This document shows positions 12,205 through 24,031 of a DNA stretch of 64,000 nt, piece by piece (position 1 is the first letter of the stretch; every line of letters begins with the position of its first letter). The notes under the pieces were generated by a model. That model saw nothing but the letters and a program-made list of their open reading frames with translations, had not been told where the DNA came from and searched no databases. Made by a program: the position numbers and the translations under genes. The stretch covers positions 32,814,764 through 32,878,763 of the forward strand of contig NC_053497.1 of assembly GCF_905171775.1 (NCBI RefSeq). Reading direction: 5' to 3'. Origin of the DNA: Rana temporaria. Taxonomy: Eukaryota > Chordata > Amphibia > Anura > Ranidae.

Positions 12205-12426
12205 CAGTAATACCTCGGATTGCCAGTAACGGTTTACCAGCGCTTCGCAATACAAGCTATTATTTTTTTTAAATCCTGACTCGGTTTACGAGCGTTGTCA
12301 CGCAAAACGAGCAGGATTCAAGCCTCTGGGGTTTGCAGTACCGCATTTGGCCAGAGGTGTGGAGGCGCCGGTGACACTCAAAGCCGCTCAAAGCCGTTCG
12401 GAAACATTTAAGCCTTGTACACACGC

Positions 12427-12596
12427 TAGGGTTGCCACCTCATCCCTTTAAACCCAAACACATATTAATTACACAGGTTCTGTGGCTGATTAAGGTGGTA
12501 ATTAAACTCACTTGTTGCCTTTCCTGCATTAAATTAGCCTCAGAACCTGTGTAATTCATATGTGTTCGGGTTTAAAGGGATGAGGTGGCAACCCTA
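12427..12596. mobile_element. hAT MITE, TAGGGTTGCC ends
   Basis: The 170-bp element has inverted ends TAGGGTTGCCACCTCATCCC and its complement. It is flanked by perfect 8-bp repeats ACACACGC at 12419-12426 and 12597-12604. Confidence 0.9.
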
Positions 12597-12667
12597 ACAC
12601 ACGCTCGGTTTTCTTGGCAAGAAACAGCAAGAAAACTGCTGGCAGAGTAACCCGTGTGTGTGTATGA

Positions 12668-12936
12668 AGCCTCGTACACACGACCGAGGAACTCGATGGG
12701 CGAAACGCATCGTTTTCCTTGTCGAGTTTCTTGTTAGGCTGTCGAGGAACTCGACAAGGCAAGTTTCTCCATTCCCGTCGAGGAAAAAGAAGACATGCTC
12801 TCTTTTTGGCTCGACGGGATCCTTGACAGTTTCCTTGTCGAAAAATGTACACACGACCGGGTTTCCTCTGCAAAAAAAAATCCCAGCAAGTTTCTTGATG
12901 GTTTTTGCAGAGAAACTCGGTCGTGTGTACGAGGCC
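12668..12936. mobile_element. Harbinger MITE, CTCGTACACACGACCGAGG family
   Basis: Ends are GCCTCGTACACACGACCGAG and CTCGGTCGTGTGTACGAGGC, flanked by TGA on both sides. It is closely similar to the copy inside TNF intron 3 at 34194-34462, and related to the longer 41774-42351 copy. Confidence 0.9.
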
Positions 12937-13568
12937 TGAGGCTTCTCGTCGAGAAAATTGCCCAGAATCTAGACGAGAAAAATAGAGAACCTGCGCTCTA
13001 TTTTCTTGTTGTGATTCTGTGCAGTGTTTTCCTGCCGAGAAACCAGAGCGTCTGTATACTTACCTGTCGCCGTGGAAACCCGTGCATGCTCGAAATGACT
13101 TTGACGCATGCACAGTAGCTTCCAAGGTACAGGTAGGGTGAAGCAAGATGGTGGCAACGGCATCGAATGTGATGAGCGAATGCTCGTCGTAGTCGATGAC
13201 GTCACCGCGTTCGGTGGTTCTTTTGAATCGTACGTCTGTACACTCGGAATCTTGTCAGGAATCTCGTCAGGAATTTTTTTTTTTTTTCCTGACGAGAATC
13301 TGGGCCATGTGTACAGGGCTTCAGAAACTCAGTTCCCGTGGCTTAGAGTGCTCTCCGAGTGTTTCCGAATGTCTCTGGTTACCTCTGGTTACATGTGGTG
13401 CCACATACACTAGCAGTGCCACTGGAACGGATTGAGTTTCCATTATTTCCTATGGGGAAACTCGCTTTGATATACGAGTGCTTTGGATTACAAGCATTCT
13501 TCTGGAACAAATTATGCTCACAATCCAAGGTACCACTGCACAGTATTCCAGCAAAAACATTTGTTATA

Positions 13569-14060
13569 CAGTAAAACCTTGGATTGCGAGCATAATTCGT
13601 TCCAGAAACATGCTTGTAATCCAAAGCACTTGTATATCAAAGCAAATTTCCCCATAAGAAATAATGGAAACTCAAATGATTCGTTCCACAACCATTTATT
13701 CATAAATCCTTCAGTTTATAGTCCATATAAAAAGATTATAGCAATGTGATAGGTTGTGTAACCATAAAATGTACATCCACAAATGGAAGCCTCCACAAGG
13801 GGATTAGAAGCAAAATCCAGCAGGAGCTACAGAGTATAAAAGAGAAGAGAGGCGCCTCTAAGTGTAGCAATAAGTTGCTAAATGTTGTACCTTCATTAAA
13901 TGTAACCATATTGCTACACTTAGAGGCGCCTCTCTTCTTTTTTATACTCAGTTGTGACATGAGGCTACTTGTATATCAAGACATCGCTTGTATATCAAGT
14001 CAAAATGTATTAAACATTTTTGCTTGTCTTGCAAAACACTCTCAAACCAAGTTTGAGAGT
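13569..14060. mobile_element. Tigger/pogo-like MITE with internal hairpin
   Basis: Starts CAGTAAAACCTTGGATTGCG after TA. The centre holds an inverted pair built on AGAGGCGCCTCTAAGTGTAGC (13848-13945), also present in the copies inside TNF introns 1 and 2. The right end stops at CTCAAACCAAG without a clean terminus. Confidence 0.75.
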
Positions 14061-14062
14061 GC

Positions 14063-14915
14063 TCGCCCCCGACTCCCGTGCGTGTGCCCGGCGGGCGCGA
14101 TCGCCGCCTGGCACACGCGATCGCTCGCTACAGAGCGGGAATCGGGAGCTGTGTGTGTAAACACACAGCTCCCGGTCCTGTCAGGGGGGGAAATGCTAAT
14201 CCTCTGTTCATACAATGTATGAAGAGAAGATCAATGATTTCCCCTAGTGAGGCCACCCCCCCTCACAGTTAGAACACACCCAGGGACATACTTAACCCCT
14301 TCCCCGCCCCCTAGTGTTAACCCCTTCACTGCCAGTGGCATTTTTATAGTAATCCAATGCATTTTTATAGCACTGATCGCTATAAAAATGCCAATGGTCC
14401 CAAAAATGTGTCAAAAGTATCCGAAGTGTCCGCCATTATGTCGCAGTACCGAAAAAAATCGCCGCCATTACTAATAAAACATTTTTTTAAATAAAAATGC
14501 CATAAAAATACCCCCTATTTTGTAAACGCTATAACATTTGCGCAAACCAATCAATAAACGCTTATTGCGATTTTTTTTTTACGAAAAATATGTAGAAGAA
14601 TACGTATCGGCCTAAACTGAGGAAAAAAATTGTTTTTTTATATATTTTTGGGGGATATTTATTACAGCAAAAAGTAAAAAATATTATTTTTTTTCAAAAT
14701 TGTCGCTCTATTTTTGTTTATAGCGCAAAAACTAAAAACCGCAGAGGTGATCAGATACCACCAAAAGAAAGCTCTATTTGTGGGAAAAAAAGGATGCCAA
14801 TTTTGTTTGGGAGCCACGTCGCACAACCGCGCAATTGTCAGTTAAAGCGACGCAGTGCCGAATCGCAAAAAGTACTCTGGTCTTTGACCAGCAATATGGT
14901 CCGGGGGGTAAGTGG
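14063..14915. mobile_element. TTAA-flanked element, left end missing
   Basis: Right end GGTAAGTGG followed by TTAA (14916-14919). The interior shares TACGTATCGGCCTAAACTGAGG and the AATAG.GCGACAA region with the copy at 16687-17684 in opposite orientation. Truncated against the preceding Tigger-like element. Confidence 0.75.
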
Positions 14916-15139
14916 TTAATGAAAGAATACAAAAATGTGGTGTACTTTTTTGACACCATGAGAACCACCTCCTTTATATAACAAAACAATTCTTAATAAT
15001 CATGAAATGATTAATAATAAGAGGAAGCACTGACATTGCAAGTTGTAGTGTCCCCTTACACATAGATGTCAGTAAAGAAATGCCTCTTTACATGGGTGTT
15101 AGTGTAGTGTCCTCTTACATCAGTGGTGGTCAGTACAAT

Positions 15140-15305
15140 ACACTATAATGTCAAAAGTATTGGGACGCCTGCGTTTACACACACATGAACTTTAATGGCA
15201 TCCCAGTCTTAGTCCGTGGGTTCAAAATTGTGTTGGCCCACCCATTGCAGCTATAACGCCTGTTCTGGGAAGGCTGTCCACAAGGCTGTCCTTGGATGTT
15301 TTTTC
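15140..15305 (-). pseudogene. Tc1-like transposon 3' fragment
   Basis: The plus-strand phrases CATGAACTTTAATGGCATCC, CCCAGTCTTAGTC and TTGGCCCACCCATTGCAGC match the 43505-43740 copy, where the minus strand encodes the C-terminus of a Tc1 transposase. The coding frame is broken here. Confidence 0.7.
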
Positions 15306-15309
15306 AGAC

Positions 15310-15653
15310 GGAATTCCGCTCAAGCTTGGCTTGCAGACACACGGTCACACAAAAGTTCTCTGAACTTTCGACCGTTAAGAACGTGGGGACGTACAACACT
15401 ACGACGAGCCGAGAAAATGAAGTTCAATGCTTCTGAGCATGCGTCAAATTGTTTCTGAGCATGCTTCGGAATTTTGCACATCGGAATTGCTACAGACGAT
15501 CGGATTTTCCGATTTGAGGACCAGCTCTCAATCATTTGTTGGCGGAAATTGCGACAGCAAAAGTCAGATGGAGCCTACACACGGACGGAATTTTCGTTCA
15601 AAAGCTCACATTGAACTTTTGCTGTTGGAAATTCCGATCGTGTGTACGGGGCA
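15310..15653. mobile_element. Harbinger-type MITE, left end decayed
   Basis: Right end CCGATCGTGTGTACGGGGCA is followed by TTA. The left terminal repeat is not intact. It sits directly against the Tc1 fragment. Confidence 0.6.
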
Positions 15654-15871
15654 TTAGTGTTCAAGGGAAAGAATAAAAATTTACATTGGTGGCCCAAGAG
15701 AAGATGGCTTTATTACACCGGCGGTCAATGAAGCATGTACTCTTATATTGGTGGCTATTATAGTAGGGACACTTTTATGCTAGTATAGAGAATAACCAGT
15801 AACATTAATGGCTGGAAGGGAAATTGCGACATTACATTGGTGGCCAGTGGAGCATGTACCCTTACATTGGT
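15654..15871. repeat. Degenerate ATTGGTGGCCAGTGGAGCATGTACCCTTAC repeats
   Basis: Phrases such as TTACATTGGTGG and GGAGCATGTACCCTTAC recur several times here and again at 26690-26860 beyond the large foldback element. The element therefore landed in a pre-existing degenerate tandem array. Confidence 0.6.
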
Positions 15872-16386
15872 GACTAGTTGAGAATTGTGAGAAAAATAAT
15901 CAGCGCCACAATACTAATAAATTTCTCCTATAATGACGTGAGAATAAACACCACACCTACTGCAATATTAATTTTGTGAAAATAGTGCAGCGCTGCGTAT
16001 CTATAAATCTTATCTAAACAAATAATTATACATTCCATAAGACAATTTATAAGAAAATAAAATAAATTATAAAAAAAAACAGTTCATATGAAGGTTTCCA
16101 AAGCTGTCACCGCTGTGTACAATCCTATTTAATTGGATCCAATATTCAGTGCACACCACCACCTGCTAAAATGCCTGCTCACCTCAAGGATGAGTATAAA
16201 ACTCATAGACAGATCACTCCTTGTGTCCACCAAGATCAATCCACTTTACCAATGGTAGTAATTCCTACAGTCTCCAGACTGCACCTCTGTGTGGGTAATC
16301 AACGTTTGAATTGTCTCCAAACACCACCTTCCTCCATTCGCTTTTTAATAATCAATTCCACTTATATATCCGGGTCTACATCAGAT

Positions 16387-16577
16387 CTACTGATGAAGGC
16401 CAATGAGAGGCCGACACGCGTTTAGAGGGGAGGAGTCGAATCAGTAGAACTACTGATGAAGGCCAATGAGAGGCCGACACGCGTTTAGAGGGGAGGAGTC
16501 GAATCAGTAGAACTACTAATGAAGGCCAATGAGAGGCCGACACGCGTTTAGAGGGGAGGAGTGGAATCTGTGATGTC
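16387..16577. repeat. Three 63-bp tandem repeats with ACACGCGTTTAG core
   Basis: Starts at about 16389, 16452 and 16515, each containing GATGAAGGCCAATGAGAGGC followed by CGACACGCGTTTAGAGG. The repeats differ at only a few positions. They lie near the centre of foldback element A. Confidence 0.9.
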
Positions 16578-16686
16578 AGACGAAGCACCGTGAGTCTAGA
16601 TCTGCGGTGAATGAGCTGGTGATTTGATACATGTTGTTTTTATTGTTATTTCCTGTAAGTGTAACTTTTTAGGGGGGCTTTTTTAA

Positions 16687-17684
16687 CCACTTAAGCCCCG
16701 GACCAATATGCAGCCTAAAGACCCAAGGTGTTTTTACAGTTCGGGACTGCGTCGCTTTAACAGACAATTGCGCGGTCGTGCGACGTGGCTCCCAAACAAA
16801 ATTGGCGTCCTTTTTTCCCCACAAATAGAGCTTTCTTTTGGTGGTATTTGATCACATCTGCGGTTTTTAGTTTTTGCGCTATAAACAAAAATAGAGCGAC
16901 AATTTAGAAAAAAAAGCAATATTTTTTACTTTTTGCTGTAATAAATATCCCCCAAAAACATATATAAAAACATTTTTTTTCCTCAGTTTAGGCCGATACG
17001 TATTCTTCTACCTATTTTTAGTAAAAAAAATCGCAATAAGCGTTTATCGATTGGTTTGCGCAAAATTTATAGTGTTTACAAAATAGGGGATAGTTTTATT
17101 GCATTTTTATTTTTTATTTTTTTTTTACTACTAATGGCGGCGATCAGCAATTTTTTTCGTGACTGCGACATTATGGCGGACACTTCGGACAATTTTGACA
17201 CATTTTTGGGACCATTGTCATTTTCACAGCAAAAAATGCATTTAAATTGCATTCTTTATTGTGAAAATGACAGTTGCAGTTTGGGAGTTAACCACAGGTG
17301 GCGCTGTAGGAGTTGGGGTGCACCTAGTATGTGTTTACAACTGTTTGGGGGTGTGGCTGTAGGAATGACGTCATCGATCGTGTCTTCCCTATAAAGGGAA
17401 TGACGCGATCAATGCGCCGCCATAGTGAAGGACGGGGAAGCCGTGTTTACACACGGCTCTCCTCGTTCTTCAGCTCCGGGGAGCGATCGCGACGGAGCGG
17501 CTATAAACAAATAGCCGCGCCGTGGTCCCGGATCGCTCCCCGAGCGGACCCGACCTCCGCATGTAGCGAGGGGGGTCCCGATCGGACCCCCCACCCGCTA
17601 ATAGGCGAGGACGTACGTGTACGCCCATGTGCCTGTACGTGCCATATTGTGGACGTATATGTACATGCGGGGGTCGGGAAGTGG
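16687..17684. mobile_element. TTAA-flanked non-autonomous DNA transposon
   Basis: TTAA at 16683-16686 and 17685-17688. Ends CCACTTAAGCCCCGG and GGGGTCGGGAAGTGG are imperfect inverted repeats. At 998 bp this looks like a full-length member of the family also seen at 6955, 14063 and 45495. No transposase. Confidence 0.85.
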
Positions 17685-18344
17685 TTAATACATTTTAAAG
17701 CAGAGAACACTATGGTACTTGTGTTTTTTGTTACATGTCCTTAACCCCTGGAAATATAAGTGGAATTGATTATTAAAAAGCGAATGGAGGAAATTGGTGT
17801 TTGGAGACAATTCAAATGTTGATTAACCACACAAGAGGTGCAGTCTGGGGACTGTAGGGCCGAGTACTCACGACCAAACATGTCCGTTCGAAATGTCCGA
17901 CGGGCTGTTTCCGGCGTACAAGGCAGTTTTTTCATTTGGCCCGCTGGCTTGTACACACCAGCGGACGATATTTCCCTGCGGACCTGAACGCGTGCACGTA
18001 ATCCACGTTTGACGTCACTATAAAGGGAAAGGCCAAAGTCAATGGCGACGCCCTCTGTTCCGCTTTTGCTAGTTACGGCTTTGCTCGTGTTAGTGAAGGT
18101 TTGGTTAGAGCTGATTCGCGCTTCTCGGTCTCCAGGCTTTAGCAGGTAGTATTTTCTCGTTCAGTGCGTGTGCTTGTGGGTACGTAGTTGGCATTCGGGT
18201 ACAGGCGTGCAGTTCGTTCTGCTTAGCAGATTCGTACTGTGCGTTCGTATCTGTGTGTCGTGCGTTCTTTGCAGGTCCCGCTGGATTTGATTGTGCTTTC
18301 TGTTGGAGTGTGTTCTTGACTGACCAGCCGGCCGGTTTGAAGCC

Positions 18345-20055
18345 ATGATGGAGCAGCAGCGTCAATTTTCGCGAGTTGGTGCTGTTTATGGGATGGCTGC
18401 TGGATATGTTCATTATTCCAGTACTTTGGCCAGAAACAGGGGGCGGAGGCGTTTCTGGACCAAGAATTGGTTGCGCCAGCGTGACCAGTTCTCTCATATG
18501 CCTCTGCTTAGGGAAATCCAGGAGAATAATCATAATGACTATAGGAATTTTCTCCGCATGACGGACCCCGTATTCAACAGTCTGCTGGAACTTCTGTCCC
18601 CCTATATCACGAGGCAGGACACTGTGATGCGCCAAGCCATCACGGCCGAGCAGAGGCTTATTGCCACGTTGCGGTACCTGGCGACTGGGAGGAGCCTGCA
18701 GGACCTCAAGTTCTCAACAGGCATCTCTCTGCAGGCGCTTGGGGTCATCATACCGGACACGTGTGCTGCCATCATTAAAGTTATGCACGAGGAGTATATG
18801 AAGGTAAGTTTCCTCATTTTAACCTCACAATGTGTCTTTAATAATGTGGGCAACTAACTATTTATTTTATTTCCCAGATATGCTGTGTGTTTAACTAACG
18901 TTCCCTTTTCTCACTATGCATGTTGATATCAGCTTTTACATGTTATTTTTATTTTGGCCTACCTGCATATTTTGATCTTACCCAATATTAACCTGTCCAG
19001 CATGCTATCTTCGGGCCAACCCCCACCATGCCACTTTTTTTTTTATTTTTTGGTTTTCTAAAAACAGTTTAAACACCCCCCACCCCCCCTTCAAAGTGTT
19101 TTTGTCCCCATCAGAGGGCTGTGGAGTCTCTTATTAATTAAGTGGGCCTATCTATTTGTGCCCCGAAATTCTCCCTTCATAATTTGCAAATGCTATTTTA
19201 AAAATGTAAAGTTGCACAAGGATGCTTGTATGATTATGTTTGCTATGTTTATGTGCCAAAGTACTAAATCTCTTTTTTTGTTTGTCCCCACAGCTACCCT
19301 CCACCCCACAGGAATGGCAGTCTGTGGCTTCCCAATTTGCCGAGCGGTGGGATTTTCCTAACTGCGGTGGAGCAATAGATGGGAAACACGTCCGCATTGT
19401 GCCCCCACCCCACTCGGGGTCCTACTATTATAATTACAAGGGTTATCATAGTATCGTGTTGATGGCGGTGGTGTCGGCACAGTATGAGTTTCTATATGTG
19501 GACGTGGGGAAGAACGGCCGGATGTCAGATGGGGGAGTGTTCGCACGGACTGATTTCTATGATCGTCTCCAAACTGGTGGTCTGGCATTGCCACCAGATG
19601 AAGATAATGTGGAAGGACTTCCGTTTGTGTTCCTAGCGGACGAGGCTTTCGGCCTTGGACCTCACCTAATGCGGCCTTTTCCCCAGAGGACCCTCACCTT
19701 AGAGAGGAGTGTGTTCAATTTTCGGTTGTCCAGGGCTCGGAGGGTAGTCGAGAATGCCTTTGGGATCCTCAGCAACCGGTTCCGCCTGTTCCTGACATCG
19801 ATACATTTGGCGGAATATAAATTGAACACCGTTATATTTGCCTGCTGCATTTTGCACAATTTTCTACGCAGGCACTCCCAGACGTACCTAGCCTCCATGG
19901 GCTCTGAGGCAGGACTACCCTCAGAGAACATTCCTGGCCTGGACACTGGTCGCGCTGGCTTGGCCCCCCAATCTGCTCGTGAGGTACGCGACAAATATGT
20001 TGAGTACTTCATGGGTCGGGGGGCCATTGCTATGCCAGATCATATTTCTTTCTAA
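18345..20055 (+). CDS. PIF/Harbinger DDE transposase, two exons, intact
   Basis: Exon 1 is 18345-18803 with donor GTAAGT; exon 2 is 19294-20055 after a CCCCACAG acceptor. Joined they encode 406 residues without a stop. The N-terminal part has the helix-turn-helix-like segment around residues 90-150 (AEQRLIATLRYLATG, LQDLKFSTGIS) found before HARBI1-type catalytic domains. The DDE core follows: Asp182 in GGAIDGKH, Asp269 in FLADEAFG, and Glu306 in RRVVENAFGIL, with 36 residues between the last two, the spacing expected for this superfamily. The product should cut and join the element's ends in the nucleus, probably with the SANT-like partner. AATAAA lies at 20090, about 35 nt after the stop. 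The start is the first ATG of the open frame, with another Met directly after it. Domestication as a host gene is unlikely because the terminal repeats and TAG duplication are intact. Confidence 0.93.
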
Positions 20056-20539
20056 TTCGGCCCCCAAAGAAAGGAATATTCTCACAACTAATAAATAATT
20101 AGACCATTGGACTTTATACAGTTGTTTGTCATTACTGCTTTTTCTCTATTTTTCTGTCTTCCAGGTTCTCTCCAAAAATTGTGCACTTCTAGTGCCAAAT
20201 TTACTTCATCAGATGTATTAACTAACCACATTTTCACATTATTCACTCATCTACAAACTGGGTATTCAGTCTAGAAATAAGAAGCCACTCATTTTTCTGC
20301 TTTTGATGTCACATTTTTTTTTTTTTATTTTAGTCATTTTTTAACAAGAAATGTGTATTTTTAGGCAGAAAACATTTCCTGCAAATTTTTGACACAAAAT
20401 ATTGGCTTTTAATTATTAATTTTTTTGTCTTTATTGACAGTGATTAGCAATAAGAATGTTCGAAACACAATGTAAGAATAATTTCATTGAAACTATACGC
20501 AAGAATTTTTGGGCTTGTCTCCTATATATCTATCTCTAG

Positions 20540-20584
<45 letters not shown>

Positions 20585-21009
20585 TTCTAAACAGAATTTT
20601 TTGAGACTTTGGTTAAAAATTTTAGTTCTTATTTAGTTTTGTTTCCAATAACCCAGACTAATTTATGTAGAAATTTTTTGGGTTATTTTTTATTTTCAAA
20701 TTTTTTTGGGGGTATTTGTTTCGAAGACATTTATTTACATTTAGAAATTTTTGTGTATTGTTTTTATACAAAACATTTTTTGTCTTTGTATTTGTTTGTG
20801 TCTAATTTTTTCTACAAGATTTTAACACAACACAAATTTTTCTATTTTTTTTACAAAAATTAGTTAACTTCTTTCTTTAGGTGAGATTTCTTGTTCGTTT
20901 TGTGATCTGAAACTGGAAACATTTACAAACCAAAAAAGATCAACACCAAACAAAAATTTAAAAAAAGAACAGCAGTCAGTCATATGGATGGTGTGCTTTC
21001 ACACTGGAA

Positions 21010-21268
21010 CACGCCAAAATTTCTAAATGCACACATTCAGTGAAAACTCGCCAAATGTCATTGGTTAAACAGACAAATGGCCACATGTGCTATCTGACAT
21101 CATGGGTGATCAATGTCTGTGTTTTGTGGGAGCAAACCCTTCCTCTCAACTACTTGAGGATCGAGGAGGGGTTTGTACCCACAAAGCACAGACAATAGAT
21201 AGTTTGTGATGGCAGATAGCACATATTGGCACACTGTGTGTGCATTTATAAATTTTGGCGTATTATAA
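21010..21268. repeat. Hairpin between the convergent Harbinger genes
   Basis: ACGCCAAAATTTCTAAATGC near 21010 pairs with GCATTTATAAATTTTGGCGT near 21241. An inner arm pairs ATGTGCTATCTG near 21084 with its complement near 21213. It lies just beyond the SANT gene stop and could fold in either transcript. An (AT)n tract is at 20541-20580. The rest of 20100-21300 is AT-rich without genes. Confidence 0.7.
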
Positions 21269-21329
21269 AGTACAAAAAGTAAAAAGGGTTTTGTGGGCGG
21301 GGGATGGGCGGGGGATGGGCTTCTGTGGT

Positions 21330-23100
21330 TCAGTCTTTGACACGGCCCATCATGTCAATGATATTTTTGTAATTTTGTTCGATGACTAGCATCCTTTGTC
21401 GCATGTTCTCCATTTCCGTGCTACACTCTGAAATGACATTTCGCACATTCTGCTCCATGACTAGCATCCTTTCCCGCATAATGTCCATTTCCGTGCTGCA
21501 CTCCATTAGTTGCTGTACAATTATAGAAGCACTTGCACGTGAAAAATGTGCGACTCCATCTTCATCCCCTAAAAATAAACAAATTGGCATTCAAAATATG
21601 TAAATAATTTCCAGCCTATCTGCATATGTTTGGCCCTATTAATATAGGGGTGACACTGACCTGATGGCCTGATAATTTCCACATCCCCAATTTCTTCATC
21701 TTCTATCACTCCTCCTTCTTCCACCACCTCCCCATCATCTTCTATCACTCCTCCTTCTTCCACCACCTCCACATCATCTTCGACTCCTCCTTCATCCATC
21801 AATCCACCTTCTTTCAATTCTCCAAATTGTTCTTCCGCCACTTGCCCTTCATCTGATATAAATTCTAAGTCCAAAATAACTTCTTCCTCCTCTCTTCCTT
21901 CCTCCTTTCTTCCTTCCTCTTCTCCTTCCACATCCTCTTCTCCTTCCACATCCTCTTCTCCTTCCACATCCTCTTCTCCTTCCACATCCTCCTCTCTTCC
22001 TTCCCCAGCCTCCTCTCTTCCTTCCACAGCCTCCTCCTGCTCAACATGTGGAGGTGTTTGATGTTCCGGGTGTCTGGCCCTCTCTGCCTCCTCCAATTGC
22101 TGGCATCTTCTTTCCCCTATAAGAAATAATAAAAAACAAAAGGTATACTCATCAGCACACAGATATTGTATATCATAAATCGCACACATTGCATAGACGA
22201 TACATTTATGATGATTTTTGGTTGTTTATTCTTTCAGCAATCCTCCATTTTTGGCGTAGTTCTAGGCCAAGCTCTGATCCTGCCCCTTTTTTGCAAAGAA
22301 GTGACACAAATGGATGTCCCCCCAAAACATTAATTCTCGTCGACCCTCCAAATAAATATAGTTTGATTTTTGAGACACAGGTGCTTTGCATTTCAAGATG
22401 TTAAAACATCATCTTTATTTGCATTTTGGAGAATGAATCTTGTTTGCCTGTCACATTCACTCAATTTAATTTCTGTGATTTTGCTAGTCAACAATGTTTG
22501 AAAACCAAGTTTGGGGCCAGTCAGCCATGTCCAGGTGTGTTGTTCCTGGAGTAACGTCACATTTTTGCTAAACAATGTCATATTACGCGTGTTTACTATT
22601 TCCCAAAATTTGTTTAAGGTTGTTATTTGACATAAACACAATACAGTATCTACACGTGTTCAAAAGTACAAGCAGGCCAAGGAGGCAGATGTGAAAAAAT
22701 ACATGTCAACACATTATTGCAGACATTCCCCCCCCCCCTTAAATAATATGGACTTACTTTTACGCAGAATTTTGAGTATCTTCTTCATGTGATGTGGCTC
22801 CCTCAATTTTAAATCGGACCAACGCTTCCGTAGTTGCTCCTTTGACCTGGTGACACCAAACATTCTCCTCATTCTCCTTGCCACCTTGTCCATTATGTGT
22901 GACTTCCTACGGTTCGGTGTTTTGTAGGGCCCACATTCACCATCATAATCCTTCCTCCTCATGATGTAAACCAACTCCACCATTTCTTCGAACGCCATAT
23001 TAGTGGCTTTATATCTTTTAGGCCTGGATCGGGACGGTCCTGCCTCTGTCCCTTCACTTGCGCCATGAGAGCTCCGTGCCCGCTCGTGTGACATCGCCAT
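21330..23100 (-). CDS. Harbinger Myb/SANT-like DNA-binding protein, three exons
   Basis: Exon 1 is 23100-22758 (donor GTAAGT), exon 2 is 22116-21661 (acceptor TTATAG, donor GTCAGT) and exon 3 is 21568-21330 (acceptor TTTTAG). The phases match at both junctions, giving 345 residues with no internal stop. Residues about 35-114 form a Myb/SANT-like trihelix domain ending in SKEQLRKRWSDLK, typical of the second ORF of Harbinger elements, whose known role is to bind the ends and help the transposase enter the nucleus. Exon 2 is very acidic, with repeats of EEDVEG and VVEEGGVIED. Exon 3 is helical with two copies of an ECSTEM..MR.RMLV.EQN unit, likely a coiled coil for dimerisation. It runs convergent with the transposase. 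No polyadenylation signal was found close to the stop. Confidence 0.88.
21684..22035 (-). repeat. 18-bp tandem repeats inside the acidic exon
   Basis: TCTCCTTCCACATCCTCT is repeated about four times at 21917-21990, encoding EEDVEG units. A longer unit encoding EEGGVIED is duplicated near 21700-21770. All length changes keep the reading frame. Confidence 0.85.
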
Positions 23101-24031
23101 CTTTCCTTCCCACAGAGATTAGGGGCATGGAAACGAGGAAATGTCCCGTCAGGGGCGGAGATGAGGGCGGGGATTCTTGCATATGCGGAGTGTCGCGAAT
23201 GCCAACAACGTATTGACGTAGGTTACGCGGAGAATATTCGCGCGATTCCAGAACCTACACAGTTAACGCCATATTTACTTTTTCAATTGATTAGGGGCAT
23301 GGCAAAGGTGACGAGGGCGGCGTTTCATACATACGCGGAGTGGATAAAAGGCGCTTGACGTGATTACGTAGGTTACGTGTTAATTCAGCGAGCGGAAGAA
23401 ACGAGGATTGTGAGAGAGGCAGGTAAGAAATTTAAACTTGGGATCAGCAGCGGGCTCTAAAATGTAGAGCAATGGGATGGGGGTTTGGTCTGTTGGTTGC
23501 ACAGTTTTATTAAGCTATTATGTCTCTTGGATACCAGAATGTGATTTTCGTACCCAAATGCTTTTGTAGACATCACAAAATAGAGAGGTCAAAAATGCTG
23601 TGACTCATTATCAATTATGTAGGGTGTATTCAGATCAGGCCAAGTATTGTTCTGTGTTGGTTGGACAGAGGTCATTAGGAAGTTTCTTTCATGTAATCAA
23701 TGCTGAGGGGCAGGATATCTACACATGCAATAGTGCCTTGATGAATGCTGTCATTTGTAATAATTGTGTATGGTTGTAGATTTATATTATTTCCTGCAAT
23801 GTAACCAAAGGGGCGGCATGTCTAAAAAAAATGTTAGCTAAAACCAACCAATGGGGCAGAGCTGGCCAGCATTTTCTAAACAAGAGACACTGTGTTTGTA
23901 TTTCTATATAGGTACTACTTTTTAAACAACATATTCTATCAATGTAAATGCTGAGGCTTTTTTTAATTGTGTTTTTGGTTTCTTTTCATTTTTTCAATCT
24001 AGAATAAAAAAAAGTAAATCATAACTTCACA
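23101..24031. promoter_or_regulatory. Divergent promoter region and 5' intron
   Basis: It separates the minus-strand SANT gene from the plus-strand MADF gene. An imperfect ~170-bp direct duplication is visible: GATTAGGGGCATGG occurs near 23118 and 23288, each followed by ACGCGGAG-type and GACGTAGGTTACG words. A donor-like GGCAG/GTAAGA at 23422 and an acceptor TTTTTCAATCTAG ending at 24002 suggest that the MADF gene has a noncoding first exon and a 580-bp intron. TATA-like AAAAGG and the TSS are not resolved. Confidence 0.55.

Larger units (their letters stand above)
12412..13319. mobile_element. Harbinger-type MITE nested in the Tigger-like element
   Basis: Left end GCCTTGTACACACGC after TAA; right end ATGTGTACAGGGC. 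It contains two further insertions, at 12427-12596 and 12668-12936, which explains its length. Confidence 0.7.
12205..13538. mobile_element. Tigger/pogo-like MITE, interrupted
   Basis: Left end CAGTAATACCTCGGATTG follows TA; right end reads CAATCCAAGGTACCACTG. Other copies in the window (13569, 32863, 34939, 36716) have the CAGT..AACCT(C/T)GG terminus and TA flanks expected of Tc1/mariner-pogo elements. This copy is split by the Harbinger MITE at 12412-13319. Confidence 0.75.
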
